Shown piece by piece: positions 1 to 15,070 of a stretch of DNA of 64,000 nt. The notes under the pieces are model-generated. The model worked only from the letters and a program-made list of their open reading frames with translations. It did not search any database and had not been told where the DNA came from. The position numbers were made by a program, and so were the translations under genes. Position 1 is the first letter of the stretch, and each line of letters begins with the position of its first letter. Origin of the DNA: Adineta ricciae (Eukaryota; Rotifera; Eurotatoria; Adinetida; Adinetidae); the NCBI GenBank assembly GCA_905250025.1, contig CAJNOJ010000003.1, positions 62,001 through 126,000 on the forward strand. Reading direction: 5' to 3'.

Positions 1-1194
1 TACTACCATTGAATCATTTCCGTAAGAAAGGATAAAATGAAGAGAAAAACAACAACGAAATAGAACGTCATTTCATTTAGTTATGATCAAAGGTGATAGT
101 CATCATTATTTAGAATTTACTAATGCAGAATTAGGTGATCTGGCATGGTTAGCCGGAGGAATTTATATCGAACAAAATCGTTTTCCTAATACAGTGTTCT
201 CTCGCCAATGTTTTCTTTTAATTGAAGATGAAGATATAAGAAACAAAGTAAGCAAAGGCGAAGTTTGACTTTGTCAAAGTATCAAGAGAACAAGATCGTA
301 GACTAATTGACTTAAACCTAATGAGAAAGAACAAACTAGGTTAGCAACACTTGATTAAAACGTTTAGTGTAGCTCTCGTTGAGTTATATAAAGCTCTGAA
401 GAGAGGAAATCGTTTATGCCTGGATGAAATCTTATATATTTCGCAGTCTAGCTACTTCATATCGAGTAAATATTAATTATAGATATTCTGAAAGTACTAC
501 ATATTGAGAGATTCTCGTAATAATGGTAATTACCTCACTATAATGAACGTCAGTATTTCTTTTACAACTATTTTCGGATTATCGTTAGCGTTCACCACAT
601 CAAATTGTAAACTGCTTCCTTATCTCCTCATATACCAGATGAGTTTATAATTCGAACGTCTCGTACAATTTTTCGTCGCTCTTTCCCCATGGTAAATCGG
701 GTAGGCGACGATAACAATAGAGCACAGTCCACATCAATGAGTATACAAGATCAATAAGTTAGTATTCTTTATTCGTCAAACAGGTCACGCATCACCCTTC
801 GTGAATAGTATATGAGGGGACTTCCACTGCCTCTCGAAGCAAAACAACATGCGTCAAGTCATATACATTCGAAAGAAGCGTTTACCCATCTTATTTTCGT
901 TGTGTAAAAAGTGCGTCTAATCAATCAAGTCAAGGTTAGGCAAAGAGAACACCTATGGATTTTTGTTTTCGTACATAAAAAGAATCGTGCGAAATGAACT
1001 TTATTTCCTTTCATACAGCAATTTCGATGGCTGTCATCGAGGTAAAGCACAGAATGGACTCTGTTTTTTTAAACATGATATTCCTATTATGAAAATAGTC
1101 TTAGTGTTCGAGATTCGATATTCTTGTTATTGTCTGTTTTCTAATAGTTTCATAGGTGTACTGAGTATATTGATTATTTGCTTGTTTTCTTTAG
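1..1194. other. no confident gene; one possible orphan exon
   Basis: AT-rich sequence without a recognisable protein. The only coding-like piece is 83..247 on the plus strand, an open frame from ATG whose codons resemble those of the real genes here and which ends at a good donor (AAA|GTAAGC, GT at 248). A second weak candidate is about 641..690, flanked by CAG and GTAAAT. I could not join either piece into a gene. The rest shows nothing I can support. Confidence 0.5.
83..247 (+). CDS. possible first exon of an unrecognised gene
   Basis: The frame opens at ATG 83 and runs 55 codons to a consensus donor at 248. The residues (for example ELGDLAWLAGGIYIEQNRF and FLLIEDEDIRNK) look like a folded protein rather than a random frame, but I do not recognise the family. 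Read without splicing, the frame stops at 266-268. No downstream exon could be assigned with confidence. It may be a gene fragment, or a real first exon whose partners are too short to see. Confidence 0.3.
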
Positions 1195-1335
1195 AATATG
1201 TTTCATCGTTGTATTGATAAAGGTTTAAAATTTCTTCGAAGTGAATGGCTTATTCGGTCCATTGTAGAATATCGTATGGCTGATATTGTTCAATATCACT
1301 GTGATCCATTTGATAGTATTGATCGATCGGAATAG
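1195..1335 (+). CDS. possible terminal exon of an unrecognised gene
   Basis: A pyrimidine-rich acceptor (TTGTTTTCTTTAG, AG at 1193-1194) is followed by an open frame. It contains ATG 1198 and ends at TAG 1333-1335, 45 codons. The translated text (for example GLKFLRSEWLIRSIVEYR) looks like a real C-terminus. The family is not recognised, and no upstream exon could be joined with confidence. The piece at 83..247 might belong to the same gene, but that is only proximity. Confidence 0.28.
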   Translation, partial: NMFHRCIDKGLKFLRSEWLIRSIVEYRMADIVQYHCDPFDSIDRSE

Positions 1336-3657
1336 ATCAATAGATGTTTGTTGTTTATTTGTTTTTTTTTGTATATATGTATTCCTTGTGTTGATAGTAA
1401 TCCGGTGAAAATGATTCTAGTTTGTCAGATAGAAAACGTGTCATACAAAGCAGATTTGATCTATTTTTCTTCTTCTTTTCATAATAGTATTTTGTTGTTT
1501 TCCTCATTGAGGATTATCCTTGTTACTTGTTTTCTCCTCTTTGTCCCTATTTGATAGATATTTCTAAAATAAATCAAGTTACATTTCATTTCTAGGTACA
1601 CATATTTCTTTCAAAAAGTCTCTCTTTGGTTTATTATTTAGATTATGCTTGAAAAATGCAATCTACGCTTCTATTTGTTCGTGAAAGATCACGCACACAT
1701 GCTCATTATCAAGAAACGGTAAAGATTTGTTTGAGATTAGAACACTATTTTGTAATCTTTAGACGTTGTTACCGTTGTTCTTCCCTTTTTTTCTCTGTTA
1801 CTCTTCGGAATGCTTTAGCGTGTGCATCTGCTCGCACCACGCTCCCTCATTCTGTTTCTTTAACTGGTCTGAAGTTTTCCATCAACATGATTTCTTTCTC
1901 TTAACGAGTTCGGAAATCTCGCGGTGCTCTTTTTTTAGTACGCATGTGTGTGCTGAATGGGAAGCCAGACAAAAGAAATATAAAAGAAGAGCAGAGGAAA
2001 AAGCAGAAGAAGCGAAGAAACAAACGAATGTAGACAAGTCGACAAACAGACAGCAGAGAATCTGAAGAAAAGAAAAGAAAAAGAAACGTAACGAAAAATG
2101 CTTTGACCTCATTCTCCGTGCGCTTTTTCCTCTTTCGGTCTAAAACAACGAACTTCGACTCTTATCTTTGAAGCACTGTACGATCGCAATAGATTTTTCC
2201 TTGTTTGAAAAGTGATCTGTATGTTTATTTAAAACGAAAGTAAAACTTTTGAGCGATGTTTTAGGAAAGTAAGTTTGATTATTTTTTTTTCTTCACGTTC
2301 GACAGCGGAGAAAAAAAAACAAGAACAACTAAATACTTTCTTTTTCTTCCATATTAGACAGATACGCCTTAAACTAATGAATATAACGAATGGGTATGAA
2401 TACGAGGAGAAAAAGAAATGTCTTTCTTTCAGTGAAATATTTAACAAGTTCAGGAGCAAAACGAGAAAAAGTGTATGCATATATATTTCGAAACGACTTC
2501 ATCTCATTCAGGAAGGATCAGGTGAGACAATTATTCTTTCTTTTTATTATGTGTCTGCTGTTTTTCTTTTGATAAAAATAAAAGGGAGAAAAGAAAGAAA
2601 GAAACAGAATAGAATACAAGAGAATAAATTCATTTCTACTTACATATTAGTTATCTATTGGATGAAAACTGACAGATGTTCTTTACTTTGATTGACATAT
2701 ATGTGTATGTATATGTTTTACCTTTTCGCCCAATATGTTATCAGAGTATGCTCTAGGTTATAGACAGTTTAGTCATATTTCTCTTATTGGAAAGAAAATC
2801 GTCAACTGTCTCGTGTTCTTTTCCGGTGTCACAATCGTGTTATTCACTTGAATTGTTTTCACGCAACGAGAAATAAGATCAAGTGTTCCCAGAGAATTGT
2901 TCGTACTAAATCTCCACCTACTTACCGATATTTGTGTAGATTGCTGTTTTATTTTAGAAAACACTCACAAAAGCAATCAGTAATTTATTTGAAAATGTTT
3001 TTGACGCGAGGAAACTTGTAGACAAGAGCCAGAACCAACACGATGAAGTTTGTCGTTCTTTACGTTCTCAATAAAAGTTCAGTTGAAGTAAGAGTAACGG
3101 TGTCTGTAGGCGGGATAAAATGCAAGTGCGCATGTAAAAAAGATGTCATTTGATATATTTTTTTTTCATTTCCTTTTTTGTTCTCACCACGCTGCTATCC
3201 GATGACGTAAACTGTCGATGTAAAACCACGAGAAGAAAATATTTGATTGATTGTTGTGTTATCAAAGCTCCCCTGAAAGACAACGGGAAAACTTGCTACC
3301 CATTTCCCATTTCCTCTTTCTTTAGGCGTTTGACTTGGCTATCGTTGATTAATTCCTACACAAGAAGTTTACGCACATTCAGACTAGTGAACTTTTGCTT
3401 TGCAAATAAATATCATAGAATTCCTCGATTACAAACTGCCACTATACAGTATACACCCACTCGATTGTTTTTGCTTTAAAAAGTCTTTCTTTTTTCTCTT
3501 TCTTAACTACAAACTTTCGATTTCTTGTCTTTCTCTTTCTCCCCTTTCCTACCATGCCGATGTACATGTGAAATAGAGTTCGCTTCAGTTGTGTCACAAG
3601 AATGCATGATACTATGACACATTGCGTATATGTTCGTTGTTTTTTCTTCTATTCTAG
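1336..3657. other. gene-free stretch upstream of the SIK gene
   Basis: About 2.3 kb of AT-rich DNA with several A+G-rich and T+C-rich runs (for example 1976-2090 and 2290-2350). The open frames here are low-complexity Phe/Ser/Lys text and do not look like protein. The stretch ends in a splice acceptor (ATTCTAG, AG at 3656-3657) directly abutting the SIK start codon. It therefore probably holds promoter and leader sequence. Confidence 0.5.
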
Positions 3658-7700
<4,043 letters not shown>

Positions 7701-8433
7701 TCTGATTAATTATATATGTTTGTATACACATATTTCAAGTATTCCTTTTCTCGCCGGTGATCTTCTTTGATAGTGAATTGTTTTTCTCTCTTCTTCTTCT
7801 CTTTTAGTTGTAGCGAAACGAAAAGATAATATTTTGTAGATAATTCTCTAATGGTGAAAGAGTATCATTCACATAAAACTAAATACATTTATTTTCCTTA
7901 TTATTTATGTACAGTTTTTTGTTTTTCGCCCAGTTCTGTTTTGTTGGTTTGTATTTTTCAATGTTAGTCTGCGCTGGCAGTTCAAAAAAAATGTTTATAT
8001 ACACATATTCTGCGTTTCATGTAACCGGTTTCGTTTTTCTGTTTGTTCTTCTTGTTTTTCAAGCGTCAATGTATTTCTATTCTTACCTTCTTTTTCTTCT
8101 TGTTTTTCTTTCGATCAGTTCATTCATGTGCTTCGCTGACTGTACAGACATGAGAGAAAAAAAAACGATTTTTTTCGAAGTTCTGAAGAGAACGAAATAT
8201 AATTAAAAAGAAATGAAAGAAAAAAAACAGCGGAATCATATCCTGTCGTTCTATCGGGGGAAAAAACCACTCAAATCTGACTCATCACTTTCTCCTTCTT
8301 CTTCCGTCGTTGATAGATTTTATACGCTTCTTTATCAGTGATAACTTGACTCGCACACGACTACATCAACTAACTGAGTTTATTTCTATGATATTTACTG
8401 AGTATTTCTTTTTTTTAGATTTCAAAAGCAGAA
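7701..8433. other. intergenic: SIK 3' region and RING gene leader
   Basis: AT- and T+C-rich DNA without a supportable gene. The frame at 7907-8206 is hydrophobic Phe-rich text from a T-rich run and is rejected. At the right end a pyrimidine run ends in AG at 8417-8418, 15 nt before the next start codon. Confidence 0.5.
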
Positions 8434-9659
8434 ATGAGAACAGTCACTGAGGCAGATATATTTCCTGTTTGTATATTGACAGGCGCGAATAATCCAACAG
8501 AATCGATTCATGTAACAAAAACTATCTCGCCTCATCTCAGTCGATCGAATAGTAATAGTAGTGTACAAGACAGTGTTTCATGTGATTATATTCTTGTACC
8601 ATCGTCGCCGTCGTCAATACCTCTACCCGACACAAGGTAAGTTGTTAATAAGTACGACAAGGATCGTATTTAGTTTCTGTTCCAGTTCCGATGATATTTG
8701 GAGCGACAATCAATCAGATAGTGAAGATGAAATCGATTATTTAACAGAATTCGTTTGCCCAAGTGGTGATGAACATGAAAAATCTTATTCATACGACGAT
8801 GATATCGACAACGATGATATATTTCTTGAGACTCATCTCACTAAAAACCAACTCGACTCAATTGATCATTCGGAAGATTGCAAATACCAACGACCAAAGC
8901 GTTCACACAAGAAAATGAAAGCACAAAGTCAGATAAAAACTAAACATGCGAAATCAGTTAAGATCAAATCTCACAAGAAACCATTGTACATACATCATCG
9001 TTTAACCAAAAAGGTTCTTCTTGACGAACCGAGTTTGCGTTGTATGCCATCCACTGGAACAGTTCGTTTGTATACATATGAAGAACTGCGTAACATTGTT
9101 TATCAACATCGTTATGGTTATCATTCGTCGTATATTACCGATTATTCCACATCATCAAGAAAAGCTCGACATGTTAAATCCGATCATGCCATCTACATTG
9201 ATGAATCTCATCTTCACTCATCTGCATACCAATTTCGAGAATATACATTGAATGAATACAACATTCCAGATGAATCATCGTATGATGATACAATGGTTTC
9301 GTTCCTTCTCGAAATGCAGAATCGCGATCTGTAATATCTAATTCAGCGTTTGCATTTTCCTCCATTCATCTGTTTTGAACTTTCATTCTAGGTCACCGGA
9401 AGATTACGAAATGCTCTTACGACTGGACGAACGTGTTCAACGAAAAACAGTGAATACAAGCATCTTAGATACACTTCCAACAGTTTCAGCAAACGAGACA
9501 CATTTAGATGATCAATGTACAATATGTATGGAAACGTACACTCTCGGCCAAGAATTGAAATTATTACCGTGTAAACATATCTTTCATAGTAATTGTATAG
9601 AAACATATTTAAAAGACTTTTCAATTCAATGTCCATTAGATAATTTACCATTAGTATGA
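8434..9659 (+). CDS. RING-H2-type E3 ubiquitin ligase
   Basis: Predicted E3 ligase of 371 residues from three in-phase exons (8434-8636, 8686-9330, 9392-9659). The N-terminal two thirds are disordered, with an acidic stretch rich in Asp, Glu and Ser followed by a Lys/His-rich basic stretch. The C-terminus is a compact RING: CTIC, then CKHIFHSNC, then CPLD, and the protein ends about six residues later. The usual last Cys ligand is replaced by Asp (CPLD). Rbx1-type RINGs also use Asp there, so the finger may still bind two zinc ions. I cannot name an orthologue. An acceptor AG lies 15 nt upstream of the ATG. Confidence 0.8.
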
Positions 9660-10091
9660 CTGATAAAATCCATTTTCATTTGTTTTCTATGATTATTTTT
9701 TCATACTCATACATCCTCATATAACTTTATATTTTTCTTCTTAACAAGTTTTTCTTATAATTATGTATTATATTTCTATTTCTTTCTTTCTGTAATGAAT
9801 ACACGGTGTGATAATATATGGTGACTATTTATCAAATAAAATGATTTGTAAGGAAGTACGACTATCGATATCAAAGGTGAACATTGAATTTGTTCTAACA
9901 TCAGTATAGTTTTTCACCCATTTTCACCATCATTATGTGGCGACCTCTAGTGAACGTTGAATATACTGGTGAAAAGATAATTTCAAAGTAAAACGATTCT
10001 ACCATACCAAGTTCGATCTGTTCATTCATTGTTATAATCGTTTATCAAGTTAGCTGTTTATAATATTCGCTCTCAATTAATTGTGACTCCA
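9660..10091. other. intergenic between RING gene and TPR
   Basis: T-rich 3' region of the RING gene with a poly(A) signal at 9835-9840, then about 250 bp of presumed TPR promoter and leader. No open frame or RNA gene is supported. Confidence 0.5.
9835..9840 (+). terminator. poly(A) signal of the RING gene
   Basis: AATAAA 176 nt after the RING gene stop codon, the first canonical signal downstream of it. Confidence 0.6.
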
Positions 10092-13000
10092 ATGTCAGAT
10101 CTTGCAGTAAGTTATTTGTCACGCATCTTCGTCGATAATCGATAGAATATTATAGGAAACGTTTCAAAATGATATTTCTCAAATATTCAACGAACGTGGT
10201 CTTCTTCGAACGGAACTAATTGCTAAAGAGAAGCTCCTGACTGATGCTATACGTAAATTGTTTGCTAATACGCTTTGTCAAATCATACCTTCGAGTTTTT
10301 TAGTGCAGAAAAACACTCTTTCGCAAAGTTTAAAACAACTTCGTACGGAACGTGATGATTTATTCGTTAATAATCAAAAATTGAAACAAGAGAAACTTGC
10401 TGCTGAGGTTCGTTACATTTCATTGTTATGTACGCAAGTCAAACTATTGTCTAATTTTTAGGCAGAAAAAAGTGCGAGTACAATACACGTGACGATACTT
10501 AAAGAAGAAAAGAGTTTATTAGAACAGAAACTATATCAACTAACTCAACATTACGAAGAATCACGTGTACAAATTGAAGACTTGAATCGACAAAATGTTG
10601 CTCTTCGAAATCAGAAGCAACATCAACATTCAATGCCCATACAATCAATAACTGACCATCGCCATGAATTAGATGAAGTATAAATACATAGCGAACTATC
10701 GTGACACTATAACTACGATGTTGTTGTTGTTTTTTTTAGTTAAAAAGACGAAATATCGAATTGGAACAAGCACGAGAAAGTTTTGTAGAGAGACATAAAC
10801 ATGAATTACAATTAGTTGTGGTAAATGCATAGAAACGCAGTCTTAATTGAACTTGTCATGTTGCTTTTTTGTTTAGAATGAATCCAATGCAAAAGATGAA
10901 CAAATTCAAAGTCTCGAACGGCTACTTGCTCAATATGAAGAAAAAATTGAAATCGATCATAGACGTAAGATATGGAAAGAATGTAAATCGTGTACGAAAT
11001 TCATCATATTTAGATACCAGAGAATTGGAACAACGAATTCAAGACATTAGCCAATCATGTCGATCCCAAGTACCTGATAAATGTAAGGCTTATAGATATC
11101 ACTCCCTAGAGAATGACATGAACTGATAAATATCTATTTTAGTGACATTGACTAATGAGGAACTACGTACCATTGAAACTGATCCAAATGGCGCATCGAT
11201 TCTTGCAATATATCGCTCATCGAAAAGTCTTTTTGATGTAAATGAAACTTCTTGTTAACGTTCTTCATTTTGTTGCTGTTTTACGTCATAGATTCTCGTT
11301 GATTATGCACGTTTACAAAAGCAAAATGAAACTTTGATCAATCAAAACGAGAAAGTCGAGTCTCAACGACGTCATAGTGAAAATGTACGTTGAAAAATCT
11401 TTCCCTTTCTCTCCATTAATTTTCTTTTACACTCTTCCAGCACTTGCATCAAATTCAATCTGAATTGCAACAATTGAAAGTTCAAAATGAACGTCTACAA
11501 TTCTTGGCTGATAGTCGACAAACCGAATACGAACAAGCCATTCGTGATAAGCAAACACTGTTCAAGGAAAAGCTTGACTTAGATAGACAATTACAACAAA
11601 AACTTCGAGAATTTGACGACTGGCTCGATGATCGAAATAATATGCGCGCTCAAATATTCAATCTGTTAGAAAATGGAAATGTTAAAGGTCATTCACGTTC
11701 ATTGCCACCTATGATTGACAATGAAATACTTGCTCGACAAGGTGTTGTTACATTTAATAGTGTGGAAGAACTCTATGAACAGTACATGAAAACCTTAGCT
11801 GATATACGTGAAACTGATCGGTTCATTGTCGAACTAGAAGATAACCATTCGAAAGAAATGACTGAAATAAGTCAACGGGAGCATCTTCTAAAAGAAAATC
11901 TCGATCAACTTCGTTCGAAACTTGATCAGACAAGAGCAGATATCAATATTCAATCGTTGGCTAAACAGGTACTTGACCGGGAACAGCAACATAGTACTCC
12001 CAAAGCTCCAATGGCCACAATTATCATGCAAACAGATTTGAATGTGCGTGATCTAAAACACATCGAAGACAATGTCCAACAATTGCAAAGAATTGTAAAC
12101 GAAAAAGAAATAGAACTCAGTCGAGCTCATGACGAAATGAAGTAAGTTAATAGCAACAATAAGAAGACATGCTTTCTTTTGCTTGTTTAGACTTATTCAA
12201 CAAAGATTAGATTATGCTGAAAAGCAATCTATTGCCGATAAACGCAAAGTATGTAATTGTTGAAATTGTCTTCCGTGGTGCAAATCTGCTTTTAATTAGA
12301 TCGATGATCTTCAACATATTGTTGATGAAAGCCTTCAACGTTCCAATTCATTGCTCGTCGATGTACAGACATCTGAAGCAGTATGTGAGCAACTTCGGGA
12401 ACAGAATCGTCTCATCCAATATGAATACGATCAACTGCTAGCTGTAAAGTTGCATCTTATGTCGTCTTCTAATTCTCGATCTATTCGTTTTTAGACTGTA
12501 TCCAATCTCAAAGCCGAAATCGATAAACTCCAAATTGAAAAACAACAGATGAGCCAATTACAAGAACAAGTTCTTGACCGTATTAAACAAGATATTGAAA
12601 CTAAGACAGCTAGTCAGGAAGAAAATCTGCGCAATACTCGATTACAAGAATCTGTTGAAGAATTAAACGTAAATACAAAAGCATTCCATTTATACGACAA
12701 CTGCCATGCACTTCTCTGATATTTTTTTAGTCAATTATGAAAGATTGTGTGAAACAAACGGAACTAACCAATGGCACACCAGCGCATGTTGCCAACTTAA
12801 CAAAACTGGAAATACTTTATCGGCAATTGCAACAACGTCATCAATGTGATCTCGAACAGCATTTTGCTATAACTGAATCATTGAAAATCAAAGCCAAAGA
12901 TGCTCAAACTGATCTACATAAACTCGAACGACAATGTGAAGAAATGCGTGCGAAATTTGACGAAGAACAAATGAAATCAGCAGCTAAGGTAAGACGACTG

Positions 13001-14667
13001 GCGTATCGATTTCAATATCGAAAACTTCGGTTTTGTTTTATAGGTTGCTGAGTTGGAAAGTAAATTACGTAATGCTGATACCACAACAGTCCTAACACGT
13101 CTCTTACCCTCTGCGACGCTTGAAAATCGTTTGAAGGAAGAAGAAGAGCGTACACAACAACTACGAAGTTGGACAAATAAGCTAACTGAAAAAATCGAAC
13201 ATATTCAAAAAGTATGTAAAAATTTGAAAATCCAGAGGGCAGACATGAATTGTTGGCTGTTTAGCAAATGGCAATGGATAAGAAAGAATACGAAGAGAAG
13301 ATGGAAGAAATGCGCAAAGGTATAGGAAAACGAAAAACTTCACGGAATATTTTACATGATTGGAAAATATTTTCAGTGTTAAAAGATACTCGAAATGAAT
13401 ATGATGTTGCGGAGAAACGTTTGGAAGCTGCTCAAGAAGATCAACAAAAATGCTTGAATGAATTCAAAGAGAAGGTAATATAATAACATATTCATTTGCA
13501 ATTCAATAAAATTTTCATATTCTCTAGGAAGAAGCACTCGAAATGGAGATCTTCAAACTGAAAACTGAATTAGACACGTCCCAAGCAACAAATGTTTCTT
13601 TGAAAGAAACAATATCAATCAAAGAAAACGACATTCGAGTTTTACATGAACGTATCCTTGACGTAAGTATTGTTTCACATTTGACTTTCTCTAACATTCA
13701 GTTGTTTTTCGCTAGTCGGAAACGAAGATGATCAGTTTGGAAAAGGAATTTTTTACATTGAAAGAAAAGTATGCTCGACAAACAAAAGACCATGACTTTC
13801 CAATCAGGTAAATAAAGGAAGAAGAAAGTTTCCGAATCGAGTTTTATTCTGTTTGATAGTGAACCTCCTTCACCAATTGTCGTTCAACAAGATCTGGTAA
13901 GGGTAGACATCAGCCGAATGAGATAAATCATCTATATTTGATTTTATTTACAGGGTATTGATGATAGTTCATTGGACACTGGTGTTGAATTGAAAACTCC
14001 AGGAAAACGTCGGCGACTGGCGTAAGTTGATTGAATTCGCTTTTGGTGACAAATGTGAACTGACACATACAGAGAAATTGCAACGTTTCCTTTGAAGAAA
14101 AACAATTCATAATTACAGTTTACTGTATCATTTTAGTTCTGCAAATGAACAAACGCCTTCCAGAAAACGCATTGTAAGTTTTCTATTAGTTATAGTATCT
14201 CTTTACTGTACTTTGATCACTTATAAAGGTTCGCTCTCAAAGTTTTAATTGTCAATCGACCAAAACTGATGCTGACGAAGCAGTCGACGGTAATCAATGG
14301 TTTGCTGTTCATTCTCATCCGTTTTTTTTACTCTGTTTTCAATAGATAACGATGATGCCATGTCAACCACTTCGGAACCACCGTCTGCAAAAAAACGAAG
14401 AGTAAATATTCTGATGAAAACGATCAATTAAACCCAATTGAAATACTTTTTAGCGTCGTGTTAATGAAGTATCAACAATACGATTACCAGCCGTTGACGA
14501 AGAAGGAGATAATGATAGGAGTACAGCTTCTCCAGGTAGAATATAACTTGATCTGTAGTTTTTTTTTCATTCTATTTTTTTCCATAGGAGGTGCAGCGGT
14601 AACTCCTACATACAATTTACGTTCGCGGACAAGACGCTTACCACAACGTATGTATAATCTGTTTTAG
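10092..14667 (+). CDS. TPR: nucleoprotein TPR (Mlp1/2-like) coiled-coil nucleoporin
   Basis: Probable nuclear-basket protein. TPR forms the nuclear pore basket filaments and scaffolds mRNA export and spindle-checkpoint proteins. The gene has many short exons; the first is 10092-10106 (MSDLA), then 10156 onward. Nearly the whole product is Leu/Glu/Gln/Lys heptad-type coiled coil. Two stretches match the middle of animal TPR best: LTNEELRTIE with the following hydrophobic text (about 11143-11340), and FNSVEELYEQYMKTLADIRE (about 11755-11815). The C-terminus turns non-coiled, with basic patches PGKRRRL and KKRRRR and acidic runs, as in TPR tails. Estimated length is near 1,100 residues, about half that of vertebrate TPR. 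The 3' end is unsure: either an unspliced stop at 14665-14667 or a further exon after an acceptor near 14703. Another long coiled-coil protein is possible but less likely. Confidence 0.72.
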
Positions 14668-15070
14668 GAGTATTTTGTTTAATATTTTCGTCGCTTTCTT
14701 TCAGAAGAAAACTAAGTTCGTATATTAGATTTGATCAGCTCTGAACGCTCTGAAATGTTTTCGCTCGCTTTTGTATTCTTTGTTTAACTGAGTATGTTTC
14801 TTTTGTTTTTAGTTCAACCCAATCAAACAACATAAGTTCTTATTCAATGTTTATTGTTTTATTTGAAAACTTTATTCTTTCACAATTCATCTGATTTCTT
14901 CAAATATTTGTGCATGTTTGATTACAAAACGAAAACGCAGAAGAAGAAAACCAAGCAGAAAGAGATCAAACGCAGTTGTGTGTATATTTTGTAAAGAACA
15001 TAGTGTATTTCTTCTGTTCTCATTGTGTAATGGCTCATATAAGAAAAATAAAAAATATCAATTATTTGTC
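14668..15070. other. convergent intergenic region, TPR and CFAP70 3' ends
   Basis: AT-rich sequence between two convergent genes. A Lys/Arg-rich frame at 14918-15109 overlaps the CFAP70 3' end and is not believed to be a gene. Nothing else is seen. Confidence 0.5.

Noticed and set aside
1656-2691. Several overlapping frames of 60-138 codons upstream of the SIK gene
   Set aside because: They consist of Phe/Ser/Cys- or Lys-rich text from T+C and A+G tracts, lie in conflicting frames and resemble no protein.
7907-8206. 99-codon hydrophobic frame that could be a membrane protein
   Set aside because: The hydrophobicity comes from a T-rich stretch; no splice sites, homology or codon character support it.
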